Below are positions 21,175 to 30,570 of a stretch of DNA of 64,000 nucleotides, piece after piece. The number at the start of each line of letters is the position of its first letter. The stretch's first letter is position 1. Source of the DNA: Blastopirellula sp. J2-11 (GTDB lineage: Bacteria > Planctomycetota > Planctomycetia > Pirellulales > Pirellulaceae). Location of the stretch: the NCBI RefSeq assembly GCF_024584705.1, contig NZ_CP097384.1, positions 6,076,001 through 6,140,000 of the forward strand, written 5' to 3'. A program made the translations under genes and the position numbers. The notes below the pieces were generated by a model. It did not search any database, was not told where the DNA came from, and saw only the letters and a list, made by a program, of their open reading frames with translations.

Positions 21175-21732
21175 ATGTCGGAATCTTTCAAAATCATCAT
21201 GTTGTGCATCGCCGCAGCGATTTTGTACGGCGTTTGCCATGACATGATTACGACGCGGATTTGTCTTGAATATTTTACGGTCTTTCATCCGCCGGTGTGG
21301 GGCGGTGCGACGGATCCGACCATCTTGGCGCTCACATGGGGCGTCAAAGCGACCTGGTGGGTCGGCTTGATTCTCTCGATCCCAGCGGTGATGTTGGCGA
21401 GACTGGGAGCTGGTCCCCAACTCGCGGCTCGCGATTTGATCCGACCGATTGGCTATCTGCTGCTGGTCATGGCGATCGGCTCGCTGGTCGCCGGGCTGAC
21501 CGCTTGGTTTTTGGGAAACGCGGGCGTGATTCGTCCCGCTCCCGACTTTGCCCGTCTGATGCGGCGCGAAGCCCAGCTGGGATTTTTGATCGACATGTGG
21601 GCCCATTTGGCCGCCTATGCCAGCGGCTTCTTCGGCGGGATGGCGGTCTGCATTTGGATCTGGTGGCGGCGGCGGTTCTTGCAAGGACGCGAAAAGATCG
21701 CCGCGCGAGAATTGGCGGCGTCGCAAGCTTAA
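21175..21732 (+). CDS. integral membrane protein, four predicted helices
   Basis: 185 residues from the ATG at 21175. Four hydrophobic segments are visible at about 6-25, 55-80, 95-118 and 145-165. The N-terminal third contains CHDMITTRICLEYF and a FHPPVWGG block. The C-terminal tail is Arg-rich and should be cytoplasmic. Function unknown. Its stop codon overlaps that of the convergent ketosynthase gene in a TTAA sequence. Confidence 0.75.
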   Translation: MSESFKIIMLCIAAAILYGVCHDMITTRICLEYFTVFHPPVWGGATDPTILALTWGVKATWWVGLILSIPAVMLARLGAGPQLAARDLIRPIGYLLLVMAIGSLVAGLTAWFLGNAGVIRPAPDFARLMRREAQLGFLIDMWAHLAAYASGFFGGMAVCIWIWWRRRFLQGREKIAARELAASQA

Positions 21733-22994
21733 GCGTGCTTCAATGCGACTGCCGTTACTTGACCGGTTCGGTTTTGCGCCAAGCAAACGACCGAATTTAG
21801 CGTTCCCGCTCGCGCCTCGCCGGTGATGACGTTGATCGGGCAAGCCGGATCCGGCGTTTCATAATTGAGGGTCGGCGGAATCAGCGATTCGTGCAACATC
21901 ATCGTCGCGGTGACCAGATCCAAGGCGCCGCAACCGGCGCCGATATGGCCGGTCATGCTTTTAGGCGCGGTGACCGGAACGTCGCCCAGCGTCGCCGCGA
22001 TTGCGGCCGCTTCGTAGGCGTCGTCTTTCCGCATGCTGACTCCATTCGCGACGACGGCGCTAACATCTGCGGCGGAAAGTTGGGCGTCGGCGAGGACCGC
22101 CGTAATACTGTTGGCGACCGCGGAAGTCGCGAACGGATCTCCCTTTTCGGCGGCGGCGTATCGATTCGCGTCGCCGGCGACGATCGCCAGGATCTCCGCT
22201 CCCCTGGCCTCGGCCGATGCGCGGCTCTCCAGAACTAGCGCGGCTGCTCCTTCACCATGGACCGAGCCGTCGCGATCTTTGTCAAAAGGACGAGATGCTT
22301 TGTCAGGCTCAAAAATGCGCCGCGAAAGCAATTCGTCCCCACGGAACATCAACGCGTTAATCGCGACTCGTGATCCGGTGCCGCCGACGATCATTGCATC
22401 GACGTGACCACGCCGGATTTGCGCAACCCCCTCTGACAAAGCGACATGCGACGAAATCGAGTCGCTGCAGATCGTATTATTGTGGCCGCGACCGTCATAA
22501 TAAATGCCGACATGACAGGCAGGCATGTTAGGCAGATATTTGAGCATCCAAAGCGGATTGATCTCGGAGGTAAACGCATCTCCCCAATTCTCGAACTGGA
22601 ATTCGCCGTCGCGCAGACAGCGTGAATAGGCCGAGATCATGTCGTCATAGTTGGAGAAAAACATCTCGCTGCCGTAGACAACGCCCAAACGCTCCGGGTC
22701 AACGCTTCCCGGCTCAAGCCCAGCTTGCTCCATCGCCATCGCGGCGGCCGAAAACCCGGTTTGGATTTCGCGGCACATAACTTTCAGGCTTTTGCGCGGC
22801 TTTACATAGATTTTGGGGTCAAAATCACGGATCTCACCTCCAAAATTCGCCGGAAAACCAGGGGCGGAGAACTGAACCAAGGGAGAAATACCGCTCTGGC
22901 CATGCACCAGCGCGTTCCAGAATTTGGGCGCGCCGATACCCGTGGGGGCGACAACACCAAGTCCGGTAATCACTACTTCGACAGGTTCAGCCAT
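21729..22994 (-). CDS. beta-ketoacyl-ACP synthase-like protein (FabF family)
   Basis: 421 residues, standard KAS II length. The thiolase fold is shown by VVITGLGVVAPTG at the N-terminus, GEGAAALVLE, and KSMTGHIGAG near 345-354. The active-site Cys is Cys176 (TICSDS). The second catalytic His, at the end of MTGH, is His350. The first catalytic His, usually in an A-H-G-T motif, is Asn317 (VANGVS). This changes the normal Cys-His-His set and may alter decarboxylation. A divergent desaturase-like gene starts 353 bases away, so lipid or hydrocarbon chain synthesis is likely, as a specialised rather than housekeeping KAS. Confidence 0.88.
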   Translation of the reverse strand: MAEPVEVVITGLGVVAPTGIGAPKFWNALVHGQSGISPLVQFSAPGFPANFGGEIRDFDPKIYVKPRKSLKVMCREIQTGFSAAAMAMEQAGLEPGSVDPERLGVVYGSEMFFSNYDDMISAYSRCLRDGEFQFENWGDAFTSEINPLWMLKYLPNMPACHVGIYYDGRGHNNTICSDSISSHVALSEGVAQIRRGHVDAMIVGGTGSRVAINALMFRGDELLSRRIFEPDKASRPFDKDRDGSVHGEGAAALVLESRASAEARGAEILAIVAGDANRYAAAEKGDPFATSAVANSITAVLADAQLSAADVSAVVANGVSMRKDDAYEAAAIAATLGDVPVTAPKSMTGHIGAGCGALDLVTATMMLHESLIPPTLNYETPDPACPINVITGEARAGTLNSVVCLAQNRTGQVTAVALKHA

Positions 22995-23347
22995 GAGGGT
23001 CCGAAAAGCCCGGTTTTCAAAAATAAGAAGCGTCTTAGGTAGTTAAATCGGGATGACAGCGCGAAAAATACCGCCCCTTGGGGAATCTAATGATTGTCGT
23101 CGTTGTAGTAAATGCGCAAAGGCCCGCTGCTTTACTTAACTACCTGAATTCCCATAATAGCTGGTATTCTTAAACAAAATATGCGGACTTTATGGGTCGC
23201 GGGAAGTTTGGTGGCCCGCCCCAAGGCATCTGCCGTTAATTATGGATAGTTTTCGCTGAACTACTCAACCCTGTGTAGGGCTTGGGTTTCTAAGGAGGGA
23301 TTTGGATTTCTCGCATTTGATTTTGCTGCACTGAGGGAAATTGACCG
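22995..23347. promoter_or_regulatory. divergent regulatory region with a spaced inverted repeat
   Basis: The gap lies between the divergent ketosynthase and desaturase genes. It contains AGGTAGTTAA at 23037-23046 and its exact reverse complement TTAACTACCT at 23136-23145, one close to the ketosynthase start. These could be binding sites for a shared regulator. No gene is seen here. Confidence 0.35.
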
Positions 23348-24448
23348 ATGAGTCTCGCCGATACACGCACCGCCGTTTCGCAACAACGGGCCGCTGCTCG
23401 CCCCGACGTCTCACTGGTTAGCGCCAGACGGATCGTCCACGATCTATTCAAGCCGAATCCGGTCATCTATTGGACCGACTTTCTGGTGACGTACGCCATC
23501 GGCGTCACCGCTTTCCAATGGGTGAAGCCCTCGCCGTTGTTTTCGCTCCAGCAGATCGGGCTCTTCATGGTGAGTTGCTTGATGTTCTATCGCCTGGCGA
23601 TGTTCATTCACGAGCTCGTTCATATGCGTAGCGGTTCGTTCACTTTCTTTCGGATTGCCTGGAACCTGATGGTCGGCATTCCGTTTCTGATGCCCTCGTT
23701 CGTATATTACCCGCACATGGACCATCATCGCCGTAAGCATTACGGAACGGACAAAGATGGCGAATACTTGGCGCTGGGACAAAACGGGCGCTGGCAGATG
23801 ATCGCGTTTGTCCTCGGCAGTTTTCTCGTTCCGATAGTGACCGTCTTTCGTTACCTAATCCTCACGCCGCTGACCTGGATCAGTCCGTCGTTGCGTCGCT
23901 TGGTGCTGCGACATGCATCGTCGTTGGTGATGGATCCGACTTATATCCGTCCGCTGCCAACCGCCCAAGCGATGCGCATCATTCGGCTTCAAGAGATCGC
24001 CTGCTTCTTGTGGTGTCTGGCGATTGCGATCAGCGTCTGCACGGTCGGCAAGTACCCGTTTCCCTTTCTGATTCAATGCTATCTGACTGGCGCGACGATC
24101 TTGACGATCAATGCAATCCGCACGTTAGGGGCGCATCGGTTTGACAATGAGGAGGGGGAAATGACTTTTGTCGAACAGTTGCTCGACTCAGTCAATTATC
24201 CCAGCCGCCCTTGGATTACAACATGGTGGGGGCCGATTGGCACCCGTTTTCATGCGTTGCATCACCTGTTCCCCTCGATGCCGTATCACAACATGCCGGC
24301 GGCGCATCGTCGCCTGATGGAAGAACTGCCGGCCGACGCGCCATATCGCCAAACGAACCGTGTGACGCTGATCTCGGGGATCCTCGACCTCTGGCGGCGC
24401 TCACGAGAATACGAACGCCAGCAAGCTGCCGCTCGTCAGGCCACCTAG
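23348..24448 (+). CDS. fatty acid desaturase family protein
   Basis: 366 residues. It has the histidine boxes of membrane di-iron desaturases/hydroxylases: HELVH at 88-92, HMDHHRRKH at 123-131 and a late HALHH followed by LFPSMPYHNM. Several hydrophobic segments flank them. The enzyme should act in the membrane on an acyl chain, carotenoid or similar lipid. Its divergent partner is a KAS II-like protein, which supports an acyl substrate. GAGGG lies about 11 bases before the ATG. Confidence 0.88.
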   Translation: MSLADTRTAVSQQRAAARPDVSLVSARRIVHDLFKPNPVIYWTDFLVTYAIGVTAFQWVKPSPLFSLQQIGLFMVSCLMFYRLAMFIHELVHMRSGSFTFFRIAWNLMVGIPFLMPSFVYYPHMDHHRRKHYGTDKDGEYLALGQNGRWQMIAFVLGSFLVPIVTVFRYLILTPLTWISPSLRRLVLRHASSLVMDPTYIRPLPTAQAMRIIRLQEIACFLWCLAIAISVCTVGKYPFPFLIQCYLTGATILTINAIRTLGAHRFDNEEGEMTFVEQLLDSVNYPSRPWITTWWGPIGTRFHALHHLFPSMPYHNMPAAHRRLMEELPADAPYRQTNRVTLISGILDLWRRSREYERQQAAARQAT

Positions 24449-24457
24449 AAATTGTCG

Positions 24458-25342
24458 TTACGAGTAAGCTGGCGAGATCTTCACCAATGTGACCTCGTTC
24501 CCCGACTCGTTGAAAATCACTTCGTCGACAAACGTGCGAATTAGCACCAATCCGCGTTTGTCGGATTGGGTCAAGCGGGAAGGATCTTCCTGGACGTCGG
24601 GCAACTGCCCCAGATCGAAGCCCTTTCCTTCGTCACGAATTAAAAACCTCGCCTGATCGGGCGCCAAGTTGGCGCGAATGTGAACGCGGCGCTGATTGTA
24701 GGGCGCCTCTTCGCGACGGACTGCCGCCGCTTCGTCGGGATGCTCGAGATGGCTCGACGAGATTTCGAGATTGCCATGGTAGATCGCGTTGCGGATCGCT
24801 TCGGCGATCGCTTTGCCCAGGCGAATTGATCCATGTTGATCGACAATTCCCATCTCGATCGTCGATTGCTGCAACTTGGAGACGAGCGGCGCGACCAGGC
24901 GAACGTCGTTTTCAATTTCGTAGCGTAACTCTTCGTACTGTAGGCAATGTGACAATCGTTGTTGCGGTCGATCCCGATCCGAGATTTGCAGCACGCTTTC
25001 GACCGAATGGGCCAATTCTCGCGCAAGCGCATCTTTGGGGACATAGTCCGCGGCGCCCAGTAAAAGCGCTTGCAACGCGATCTCTTCACTGCCGAAGCCG
25101 GTGATCAAAATCGCCGGCACCGTCGGATAAAGCTCGCGCATTTGGGTGACCAGCTGCATTCCATCCATCTCTGGCATTTGCAGATCTGTGATAACCGCCA
25201 GCGGCAGCTTCGCTTCGATCTGCTCCATCGCATCGAGCCCGTTGGATGCGTACTCGACCTGGTAGTTCGTTTGGTTCTCTAGCAAGCCGCCGACCAGTTT
25301 ACGATCGACCGCCGCATCGTCGACGACGAGCAGATGGCTCAT
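24458..25342 (-). CDS. response-regulator receiver fused to an RsbW-like ATPase domain
   Basis: 294 residues. The receiver (1-120) has Asp8-Asp9, phosphoacceptor Asp53 (ITDLQMP), a Thr in LITG and Lys in VPKD. The C-terminal domain (about 150-290) is a GHKL ATPase of the anti-sigma/serine-kinase type, with the N box EAIRNAIYHGN, the G1 box DEGKGFD and the glycine motif RGLVLIR. Such fusions control partner switching in other bacteria, with the receiver gating kinase activity toward an anti-anti-sigma factor. No STAS partner or cognate histidine kinase is adjacent. It converges with the desaturase, nine bases apart. Confidence 0.9.
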   Translation of the reverse strand: MSHLLVVDDAAVDRKLVGGLLENQTNYQVEYASNGLDAMEQIEAKLPLAVITDLQMPEMDGMQLVTQMRELYPTVPAILITGFGSEEIALQALLLGAADYVPKDALARELAHSVESVLQISDRDRPQQRLSHCLQYEELRYEIENDVRLVAPLVSKLQQSTIEMGIVDQHGSIRLGKAIAEAIRNAIYHGNLEISSSHLEHPDEAAAVRREEAPYNQRRVHIRANLAPDQARFLIRDEGKGFDLGQLPDVQEDPSRLTQSDKRGLVLIRTFVDEVIFNESGNEVTLVKISPAYS

Positions 25343-25454
25343 AGGATCTATCTCGGGCTGAAATCAAAATTCGAAGAAGAACTTTGATTATGGATCTGAG
25401 CAACGCAGGTCGAATAGCGGTCGCGTCAAATCTTCACGAGACGTTCACGCGGCG

Positions 25455-26384
25455 TTATTTTTTGGTCGCCGCTTTCTTTTTCGTCGTTCGCTTCACTCCC
25501 TGCGGCTTCACATCCTTTACATGCCGCCCGTTGGCGGTGCTGGGCGCACTCATCGAAGGCTCTGGCGAACCGGTCAGCGGATCGCCTGATTTGACTTCAT
25601 CGATCCGGGTCTGAGCCGCAGCAGCATATTCCGGCGACATCTCAAACCCCAAGTGACGACGCCCCAATTTCTTCGCGACGACCAAGGTTGAACCGCTGCC
25701 GGCAAACGGATCGAGCACCGTTTCTCCTTCGCTGCTCGAAACCTTGATGATCCGGCCGAGCAACTGTTCCGGCATCTGGCACCCATGGAAACCGGCCCGC
25801 TCTTTGAACGTGCCGGCGACCCGCGGAAAGTGCCATGTATCCTCTTCGGCTTGAAAGCTATCGGGAATGTCTTGCGGACGAAGCACCCAGGTATCGTCCG
25901 GCAGTCGTCCTTTCGGATTGGCGCGACGATCGCCGTAAACCAACATTCGCGCCGAAGGGACGCGCACCGACATGTCGTTGAAGGTGAAGTTTTCGGGGTC
26001 CTTCACAAAGTAAAAGAGATGCGTGTGGCTGCGCGTGAACTTCGCTTTGCAATGCATCCCGAACGTGTAGTACCAGACAACCCAGTTGCGGCAATGCATG
26101 CCGAGATCGCGCGTCGCTAACACTTTTAGTTCGGCGGCGAAATCATCGCCGATCGCCAGCCAGAACGAACCATCCGACTTCAGAACGCGCGCCACTTGCT
26201 CCATCCAGGCGCGGCTCCACTCGAGATACTCATCGGCCGAACGACGATCGTCGTAGACGTCATACTTGAAGCCAATATTGAACGGCGGATCCGCGAAGAC
26301 CAAATCGACCGAACCATCCGGCAGTTTGCTCATTCCCTGAACGCAGTCAACGTTTTTCAGCTTATCGAGCGCGACCTTCGACAA
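25455..26384 (-). CDS. orphan site-specific DNA methyltransferase (beta-class, adenine-type)
   Basis: 309 residues starting at a TTG. The catalytic motif IV DPPF is at 32-35, and the SAM-binding motif [12 protein letters not shown], is near residue 240; this order marks the beta group, as in CcrM and HinfI methylases. DPPF points to N6-adenine. The Lys/Thr-rich tail ends in [10 protein letters not shown]. No restriction endonuclease gene is next to it, so an epigenetic or regulatory role is likely. The target sequence cannot be inferred. Confidence 0.9.
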   Translation of the reverse strand: MSKVALDKLKNVDCVQGMSKLPDGSVDLVFADPPFNIGFKYDVYDDRRSADEYLEWSRAWMEQVARVLKSDGSFWLAIGDDFAAELKVLATRDLGMHCRNWVVWYYTFGMHCKAKFTRSHTHLFYFVKDPENFTFNDMSVRVPSARMLVYGDRRANPKGRLPDDTWVLRPQDIPDSFQAEEDTWHFPRVAGTFKERAGFHGCQMPEQLLGRIIKVSSSEGETVLDPFAGSGSTLVVAKKLGRRHLGFEMSPEYAAAAQTRIDEVKSGDPLTGSPEPSMSAPSTANGRHVKDVKPQGVKRTTKKKAATKK

Positions 26385-26392
26385 GGCTTGGG

Positions 26393-26398
26393 CCCTCC
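26393..26398 (-). promoter_or_regulatory. ribosome-binding site that fixes a TTG start
   Basis: On the minus strand GGAGGG is followed by eight bases and then TTG at 26384. No ATG or GTG lies at a better distance, so this site decides the start of the DNA methyltransferase. Confidence 0.8.
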
Positions 26399-26566
26399 TG
26401 GCGAGTATGCGGCGGATGTTTCGTACGCACTATCATAACCGGCGCGCCGAATCGCGCCAGCCTGCCACTAGGGGGCGCGATGGCAAAATCAGGAATATCG
26501 CCCGCAGCAATAGCGGCTTACCGTCCCGGCATTTTTTGAAATTTCGATTTTTCGAACCAATCGAAC

Positions 26567-26656
26567 ACTAGCCCGCCAGCGCAAGCGAGGGAATCGAGTT
26601 GGCGATCCTAACACGGATTGAAGTGGCGAGCCGTATTCGCTCGCGCAACGGGCTAG
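26567..26656. repeat. palindromic repeat family A, copy 1
   Basis: A 90-base element with terminal inverted repeats (ACTAGCCCGCCAGCGC at the left; a shortened CGGGCTAG arm at the right). It shares an internal core, GTTGGCGATCCTAACACGG then ATTGAAGTGGCGA, with the copies at 34969 and 43036. The right arm has diverged. It lies between the methyltransferase start and the bioD end. Confidence 0.9.
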
Positions 26657-26713
26657 AGCGCTTTTCAGCAAGCTGAACAAAGAGTCCCCTGTCGTCTAGC
26701 TTTTCCCCCCAAA

Positions 26714-26869
26714 ATCAGTCGCACGGCGTTAGCCGCGGTTTCTGACAGGAACTCTTTGTCGACGGAAAATTGGTAACAAAAACCGCGGCTAACGCCGTGC
26801 GGCTGATGTCGATACGTGCCGCGCAGCACCGTCGACGGTGAGACATGGCGCGGCCCGTATCGACATCAG
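26714..26869. repeat. palindromic repeat family B, copy 1 (two nested palindromes)
   Basis: Left palindrome 26714-26806: arms of about 28 bases containing CACGGCGTTAGCCGCGGTTT and its complement. A second palindrome, 26804-26869, has arms CTGATGTCGATACG and CGTATCGACATCAG. The last bases overlap the bioD stop codon. A second copy, inverted, is at 61990-62115. Long hairpins in RNA would follow bioD and could act as a 3' end structure. Confidence 0.9.
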
Positions 26870-27564
26870 TCTGTCTGCGCCAGCTTTAACCAATCAATCT
26901 GCGCGGGCAGCCGCTCCGCGGAGTACGGCACATGCGCCAGCATCGGCGGCGTGGATCGCTTCGTCAATTCGGCATAGTTGCTGTCGCGGCTCACATCTTC
27001 GGGGGTCGGCGCCAGGTCGTTGAGGATCACGCCAGCGATATCCATGCCGCCACGAAACACCGATGCGGTGATCAGCGTTTGCAGCGTCTCGTTGATCACC
27101 CCCAAGCGATTCGCCGCCACCACAATCAACGGATAGCCGAGATCGTGCGCCAGGTCGGCGACATACTGCTCGTCAGAAAACGGCGACATCAGCCCTCCGG
27201 CGCCTTCGACCAACAGCAGATCACATCGGCCTGCCCAAGCTGCAGCGCCGCTGCGCAGCAAATCGACGTCCAGTTCCTTGCCTTCGGCACGCGCCGCCAA
27301 ATGGGGCGCGAGCGGGGCGGCGAACTTTTGTGGGCAGACCTCTTCTAGCGTGCCTGGGCGCCCCGCCGCTTCCCACAATTGAACCGCATCTTCGGCGACC
27401 AATTGGCCGTCGACCAGACGACATCCGCTCGCGGCCGGTTTATAGACGCCGAGCCGAATCCCGGCCGCGACGATTTGCCGCGCAATCAAAGCCGTGACGT
27501 ACGTCTTGCCGACTTCTGTATTATTACCGGTGATAAAAAGGCCGAGCGGCGGTTTGGTAGTCAT
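26866..27564 (-). CDS. bioD: dethiobiotin synthetase
   Basis: 232 residues, normal length. The P-loop GNNTEVGKT is at 13-21, followed by the substrate-lysine block VYKPAASG and VEGAGGLMSP, all typical of BioD. It makes dethiobiotin from 7,8-diaminopelargonate, CO2 and ATP, the step before BioB. No other biotin gene is nearby. The stop codon lies inside palindromic repeat B. Confidence 0.95.
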   Translation of the reverse strand: MTTKPPLGLFITGNNTEVGKTYVTALIARQIVAAGIRLGVYKPAASGCRLVDGQLVAEDAVQLWEAAGRPGTLEEVCPQKFAAPLAPHLAARAEGKELDVDLLRSGAAAWAGRCDLLLVEGAGGLMSPFSDEQYVADLAHDLGYPLIVVAANRLGVINETLQTLITASVFRGGMDIAGVILNDLAPTPEDVSRDSNYAELTKRSTPPMLAHVPYSAERLPAQIDWLKLAQTD

Positions 27565-27643
27565 GAGAGTTAGCGTAGCAAGCTGTGCGGCGCTCGGCGA
27601 CGCCCCCTGATCGAAATGGGAAGCGACCGTTTATAATCGCCCC

Positions 27644-28429
27644 ATGGCCAGCAAACAAAAACCTCGATGGCAGCTTCCCCCCGGCGTGACGCGGGGAACG
27701 ATGGATTACGTCGAGTCACCGGCGATAGCGGACGATTACGACGAGTATTTCGCGTTCAGCGACCTCTTTCAGTTTGACGAAGCCGTCATCGCCGAATCGA
27801 TACCACCGGCCGGATTGGTCGCCGATCTGGGCTGCGGCACCGCTCGGGCATTGGTTCCTTTAGTACGCCGCGGCAATCGCGGATTGGCGGTCGACCTGTC
27901 GGCCGAGATGTTGCGCGTGGTGGCCGAAAAGGCGCAGATCGACGAGCTCGACATCACCTGCGTGCAGGCGAATCTGGTCGACTTGAGCGCGATTGAGACC
28001 AATTCGGTGGATCACGCGATCTGCTTGTTCAGCACGCTGGGAATGATTCATGGCGCCGAGAATCGCGCGAAATTTCTCGAGCACACGCGGCGCATCTTAA
28101 AGCCTGGGGGCAAGTTCGTCGTCCATGTGCACAACTTTTGGTTCAACCTGTTCGAGCCGAGCGGTTTCAGTTGGGTGGCGCTTCACCTGTTTCGCGCCCA
28201 CATTTTGAAGTGGCACGAACGGGGCGATAAATATTATGAATATCGGAACGTGCCCAACTTCTTTTTGCACGTTTTCAGCCGCGGCGAACTGTTAAAAGCG
28301 CTCCGCGCCGCCGGCTTTGAAATCGATCGCGTCTTGCCGCTCGCCACGAATCGCCAAAATCGCTTGCGAGCAAGTTGGCTGCTCGGCGGGTTCCGCGCCA
28401 GCGGATGGATCGTCGTGTGCTCGGCGTAA
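27644..28429 (+). CDS. class I SAM-dependent methyltransferase
   Basis: 261 residues. Motif I VADLGCGTA is at 59-67, followed by the acidic loop AVDLS and the later block ILKPGGKFVVHVHN, matching Methyltransf_11/25 proteins. The substrate is unknown; small-molecule methyltransferases of this kind are common. It diverges from bioD with a gap of only 79 bases. Confidence 0.85.
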   Translation: MASKQKPRWQLPPGVTRGTMDYVESPAIADDYDEYFAFSDLFQFDEAVIAESIPPAGLVADLGCGTARALVPLVRRGNRGLAVDLSAEMLRVVAEKAQIDELDITCVQANLVDLSAIETNSVDHAICLFSTLGMIHGAENRAKFLEHTRRILKPGGKFVVHVHNFWFNLFEPSGFSWVALHLFRAHILKWHERGDKYYEYRNVPNFFLHVFSRGELLKALRAAGFEIDRVLPLATNRQNRLRASWLLGGFRASGWIVVCSA

Positions 28430-28519
28430 ACGACCTGTCCCGGGCGCCAAAATCTAACTTGTGACTCCAACACTAGCGTAGTGTCATGCAACGATTTTCG
28501 CTGGCTTCGCGGCGTTCGA

Positions 28520-29626
28520 CTACTTGCCGTAGATCGCGACCGGTTTTCCCAATACGTCAAGCTTCGGTTTTACGCCCAGGCCTGGTTCGTTAGATGCGGC
28601 TAGGCGGCCATTGTTGCGCTGCGGTGCGCCCTCGGCGATGCTTTTGGTGACGTAGCTGTTGAAATCGGTCGACGAAAAAAGGTGCTCAGTCGGCGTGCTA
28701 TGCGCCAGATGCGCGATCGCTGCGGTGACGATATCTCCACCCCAGCTATCTTCAATCGTCATGCCGAGACCAAGCGAAACGCACAAGTCGCGGGCCTGCC
28801 GCGTCTTGGTGAGTCCGCCCAGTTTGCTAATCTTCAGGTTGACCACGTCGGCGGCTCGATCCGCGGCGCAGCGCACGATCATGTCGACGCTATCAATCAC
28901 TTCGTCCAAGATAAACGGCAGCGTCGTCCGCTCTCGAACCGCGAGACAATCATCGTAAGAAGGGCACGGCTGCTCGATATAAACGTCGACATCACGCACC
29001 GCGTTGACCACGCGCAGCGCTTCATGTTTTAGCCAGCCGGTGTTGGCGTCGGCGATCAACTTATCGCCAGGCTCCAGCATTTCGGCCGCTTCGCAGATTC
29101 GCAAAATATCTTCGTTCGGATCGCCGCCTACTTTCAACTGAAAACGCCGGTAACCTTCGCCCCGATACATCGCGACGTTTTCGGCCATCTCGGCCGCCGG
29201 TCGTTGCGAGATCGCTCGGTACAGCGTAAAGTCTTCGCCGTAACGGCCTCCTAGCAGCGTGCAAATCGGCAGACCGGCCGCTTGCCCCAAAATGTCCCAG
29301 CAAGCGACGTCGAGCGCTGATTTGACATACGGATGCCCTTTCAGCAGATAGTCCATCTTACGATTCAGCTTCGCTAATTCGGTCGGATCATCGCCGATCA
29401 AAGCGGGAGCGATTTCGGCGACTCCGGTTCGTACGCCTGCGGCGTACGCCGGCAAATAGACAGGGCCCAGCGGGCAGACTTCTCCGTGTCCGCTGACGCC
29501 GGCGTCGGTTTCGATTCGCACCACCGTGCTGTCGAATACCGAGACGCTTTTCCCCTCGCTCCAAGCGTAGTTGCCTTCTCGCAGCGGCAAGTCAACCTGG
29601 TAAACGGCGATCGATGTGATCTTCAT
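28520..29626 (-). CDS. mandelate racemase/muconate lactonizing family enzyme
   Basis: 368 residues from the ATG at 29626; an upstream in-frame start adds 44 residues that do not fit the family. Catalytic features of the enolase superfamily are present: Lys165 (QLKVGG), metal ligands Asp193, Glu218 and Asp241/Glu242, Lys265-Lys268 (KISK) and a late DSWGGD. The DSWGGD pattern recalls cis-3-hydroxyproline dehydratases and hydroxyproline-betaine epimerases, so an amino-acid derivative is a possible substrate. Dipeptide epimerase or sugar-acid dehydratase activity cannot be excluded. Confidence 0.85.
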   Translation of the reverse strand: MKITSIAVYQVDLPLREGNYAWSEGKSVSVFDSTVVRIETDAGVSGHGEVCPLGPVYLPAYAAGVRTGVAEIAPALIGDDPTELAKLNRKMDYLLKGHPYVKSALDVACWDILGQAAGLPICTLLGGRYGEDFTLYRAISQRPAAEMAENVAMYRGEGYRRFQLKVGGDPNEDILRICEAAEMLEPGDKLIADANTGWLKHEALRVVNAVRDVDVYIEQPCPSYDDCLAVRERTTLPFILDEVIDSVDMIVRCAADRAADVVNLKISKLGGLTKTRQARDLCVSLGLGMTIEDSWGGDIVTAAIAHLAHSTPTEHLFSSTDFNSYVTKSIAEGAPQRNNGRLAASNEPGLGVKPKLDVLGKPVAIYGK

Positions 29627-29802
29627 GATGCGGCTCGATGCGATAGAGTGAAGGAGAGGAGTCGTCTGCTCAATTATAGCACCGTCTGACGCCGAAAGGC
29701 GATTCTCGAAGCCGCTTGCTGCGAGCCATGTCCAGCAAACAGTAGAATGGTCAGACAAGTCGCCGTTCGGTTCCCTGTGCTGCAGTCATGTGAGTCGAAG
29801 TT

Positions 29803-30558
29803 ATGAGTAAAGCGGAAGATATCTCACTGGTCGCCCAGTGGTTGACCGAGTCAGAATCGACGGTTCTGTTTACCGGCGCTGGGATCAGCACCGAGAGCGG
29901 TATTCCCGATTTTCGCTCTCCCGGAGGCGTCTGGACCAAATATCGAACGATCTATTACGACGAGTTTCGCCAATCTGCTGACGCACGCCGCGAGTATTGG
30001 CGGCAAAAGTCGGAAGCGCACGTCGAGTTCTCCGCTGCGGCGCCCAATGCAGGCCATCAGGTTTTGGCCGCTTGGGAAGCACGCGGCGTCGCCCGCGGTT
30101 TGATCACGCAAAACATCGATGGACTGCACCAGATCGCCGGCAGTCGCAATGTGCTTGAGTTGCATGGAACGGCGCGAGAAGCGACTTGTCTGGATTGTTC
30201 GGCCCGCTTTGAGATCGATTCGTTGGTCGTACAATTTCGCGAAACCGGCGAAGTTCCTCCCTGTCCCCAATGTGCGAAGGGTAGATTGAAACATGCGACC
30301 GTCTCGTTCGGTCAGATGTTGCCGACCGACGTGTTGGAGATGGCCTACGATTGGTGCAGTCAGGCTGACTTGATCTTGGCGATCGGTTCGTCCTTGGTCG
30401 TAACGCCGGCGGCCGATTTGCCGGTCGCTGTTCGGCGTCGCGGCGGCCGTGTTGTGATTCTCAATCGCGACGAGACCGGGCTCGATCAGATCGCCGACGC
30501 CAAACTGAGCGGCGGTATTGGCGCGACGCTCGTCGCGATTGACGCGGCGCTGCGATAA
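29803..30558 (+). CDS. NAD-dependent protein deacylase, SIR2 family
   Basis: 251 residues. The NAD-binding motif GAGIS is at 25-29 and GIPDFRSP follows. NIDGLH and the catalytic His121 (ELHGT) are present. Zinc ligands are Cys129, Cys132, Cys154 and Cys157. It removes acyl groups from lysines using NAD. The Tyr/Arg pair typical of CobB-type desuccinylases is not obvious. It diverges from the enolase-superfamily gene. Confidence 0.93.
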   Translation: MSKAEDISLVAQWLTESESTVLFTGAGISTESGIPDFRSPGGVWTKYRTIYYDEFRQSADARREYWRQKSEAHVEFSAAAPNAGHQVLAAWEARGVARGLITQNIDGLHQIAGSRNVLELHGTAREATCLDCSARFEIDSLVVQFRETGEVPPCPQCAKGRLKHATVSFGQMLPTDVLEMAYDWCSQADLILAIGSSLVVTPAADLPVAVRRRGGRVVILNRDETGLDQIADAKLSGGIGATLVAIDAALR

Positions 30559-30570
30559 GGAAACCGCCGG

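Noticed and set aside
20956-21843. 295-codon minus-strand frame across two plus-strand genes
   Set aside because: Arg/Gln-rich nonsense composition; both genes on the other strand are well supported.
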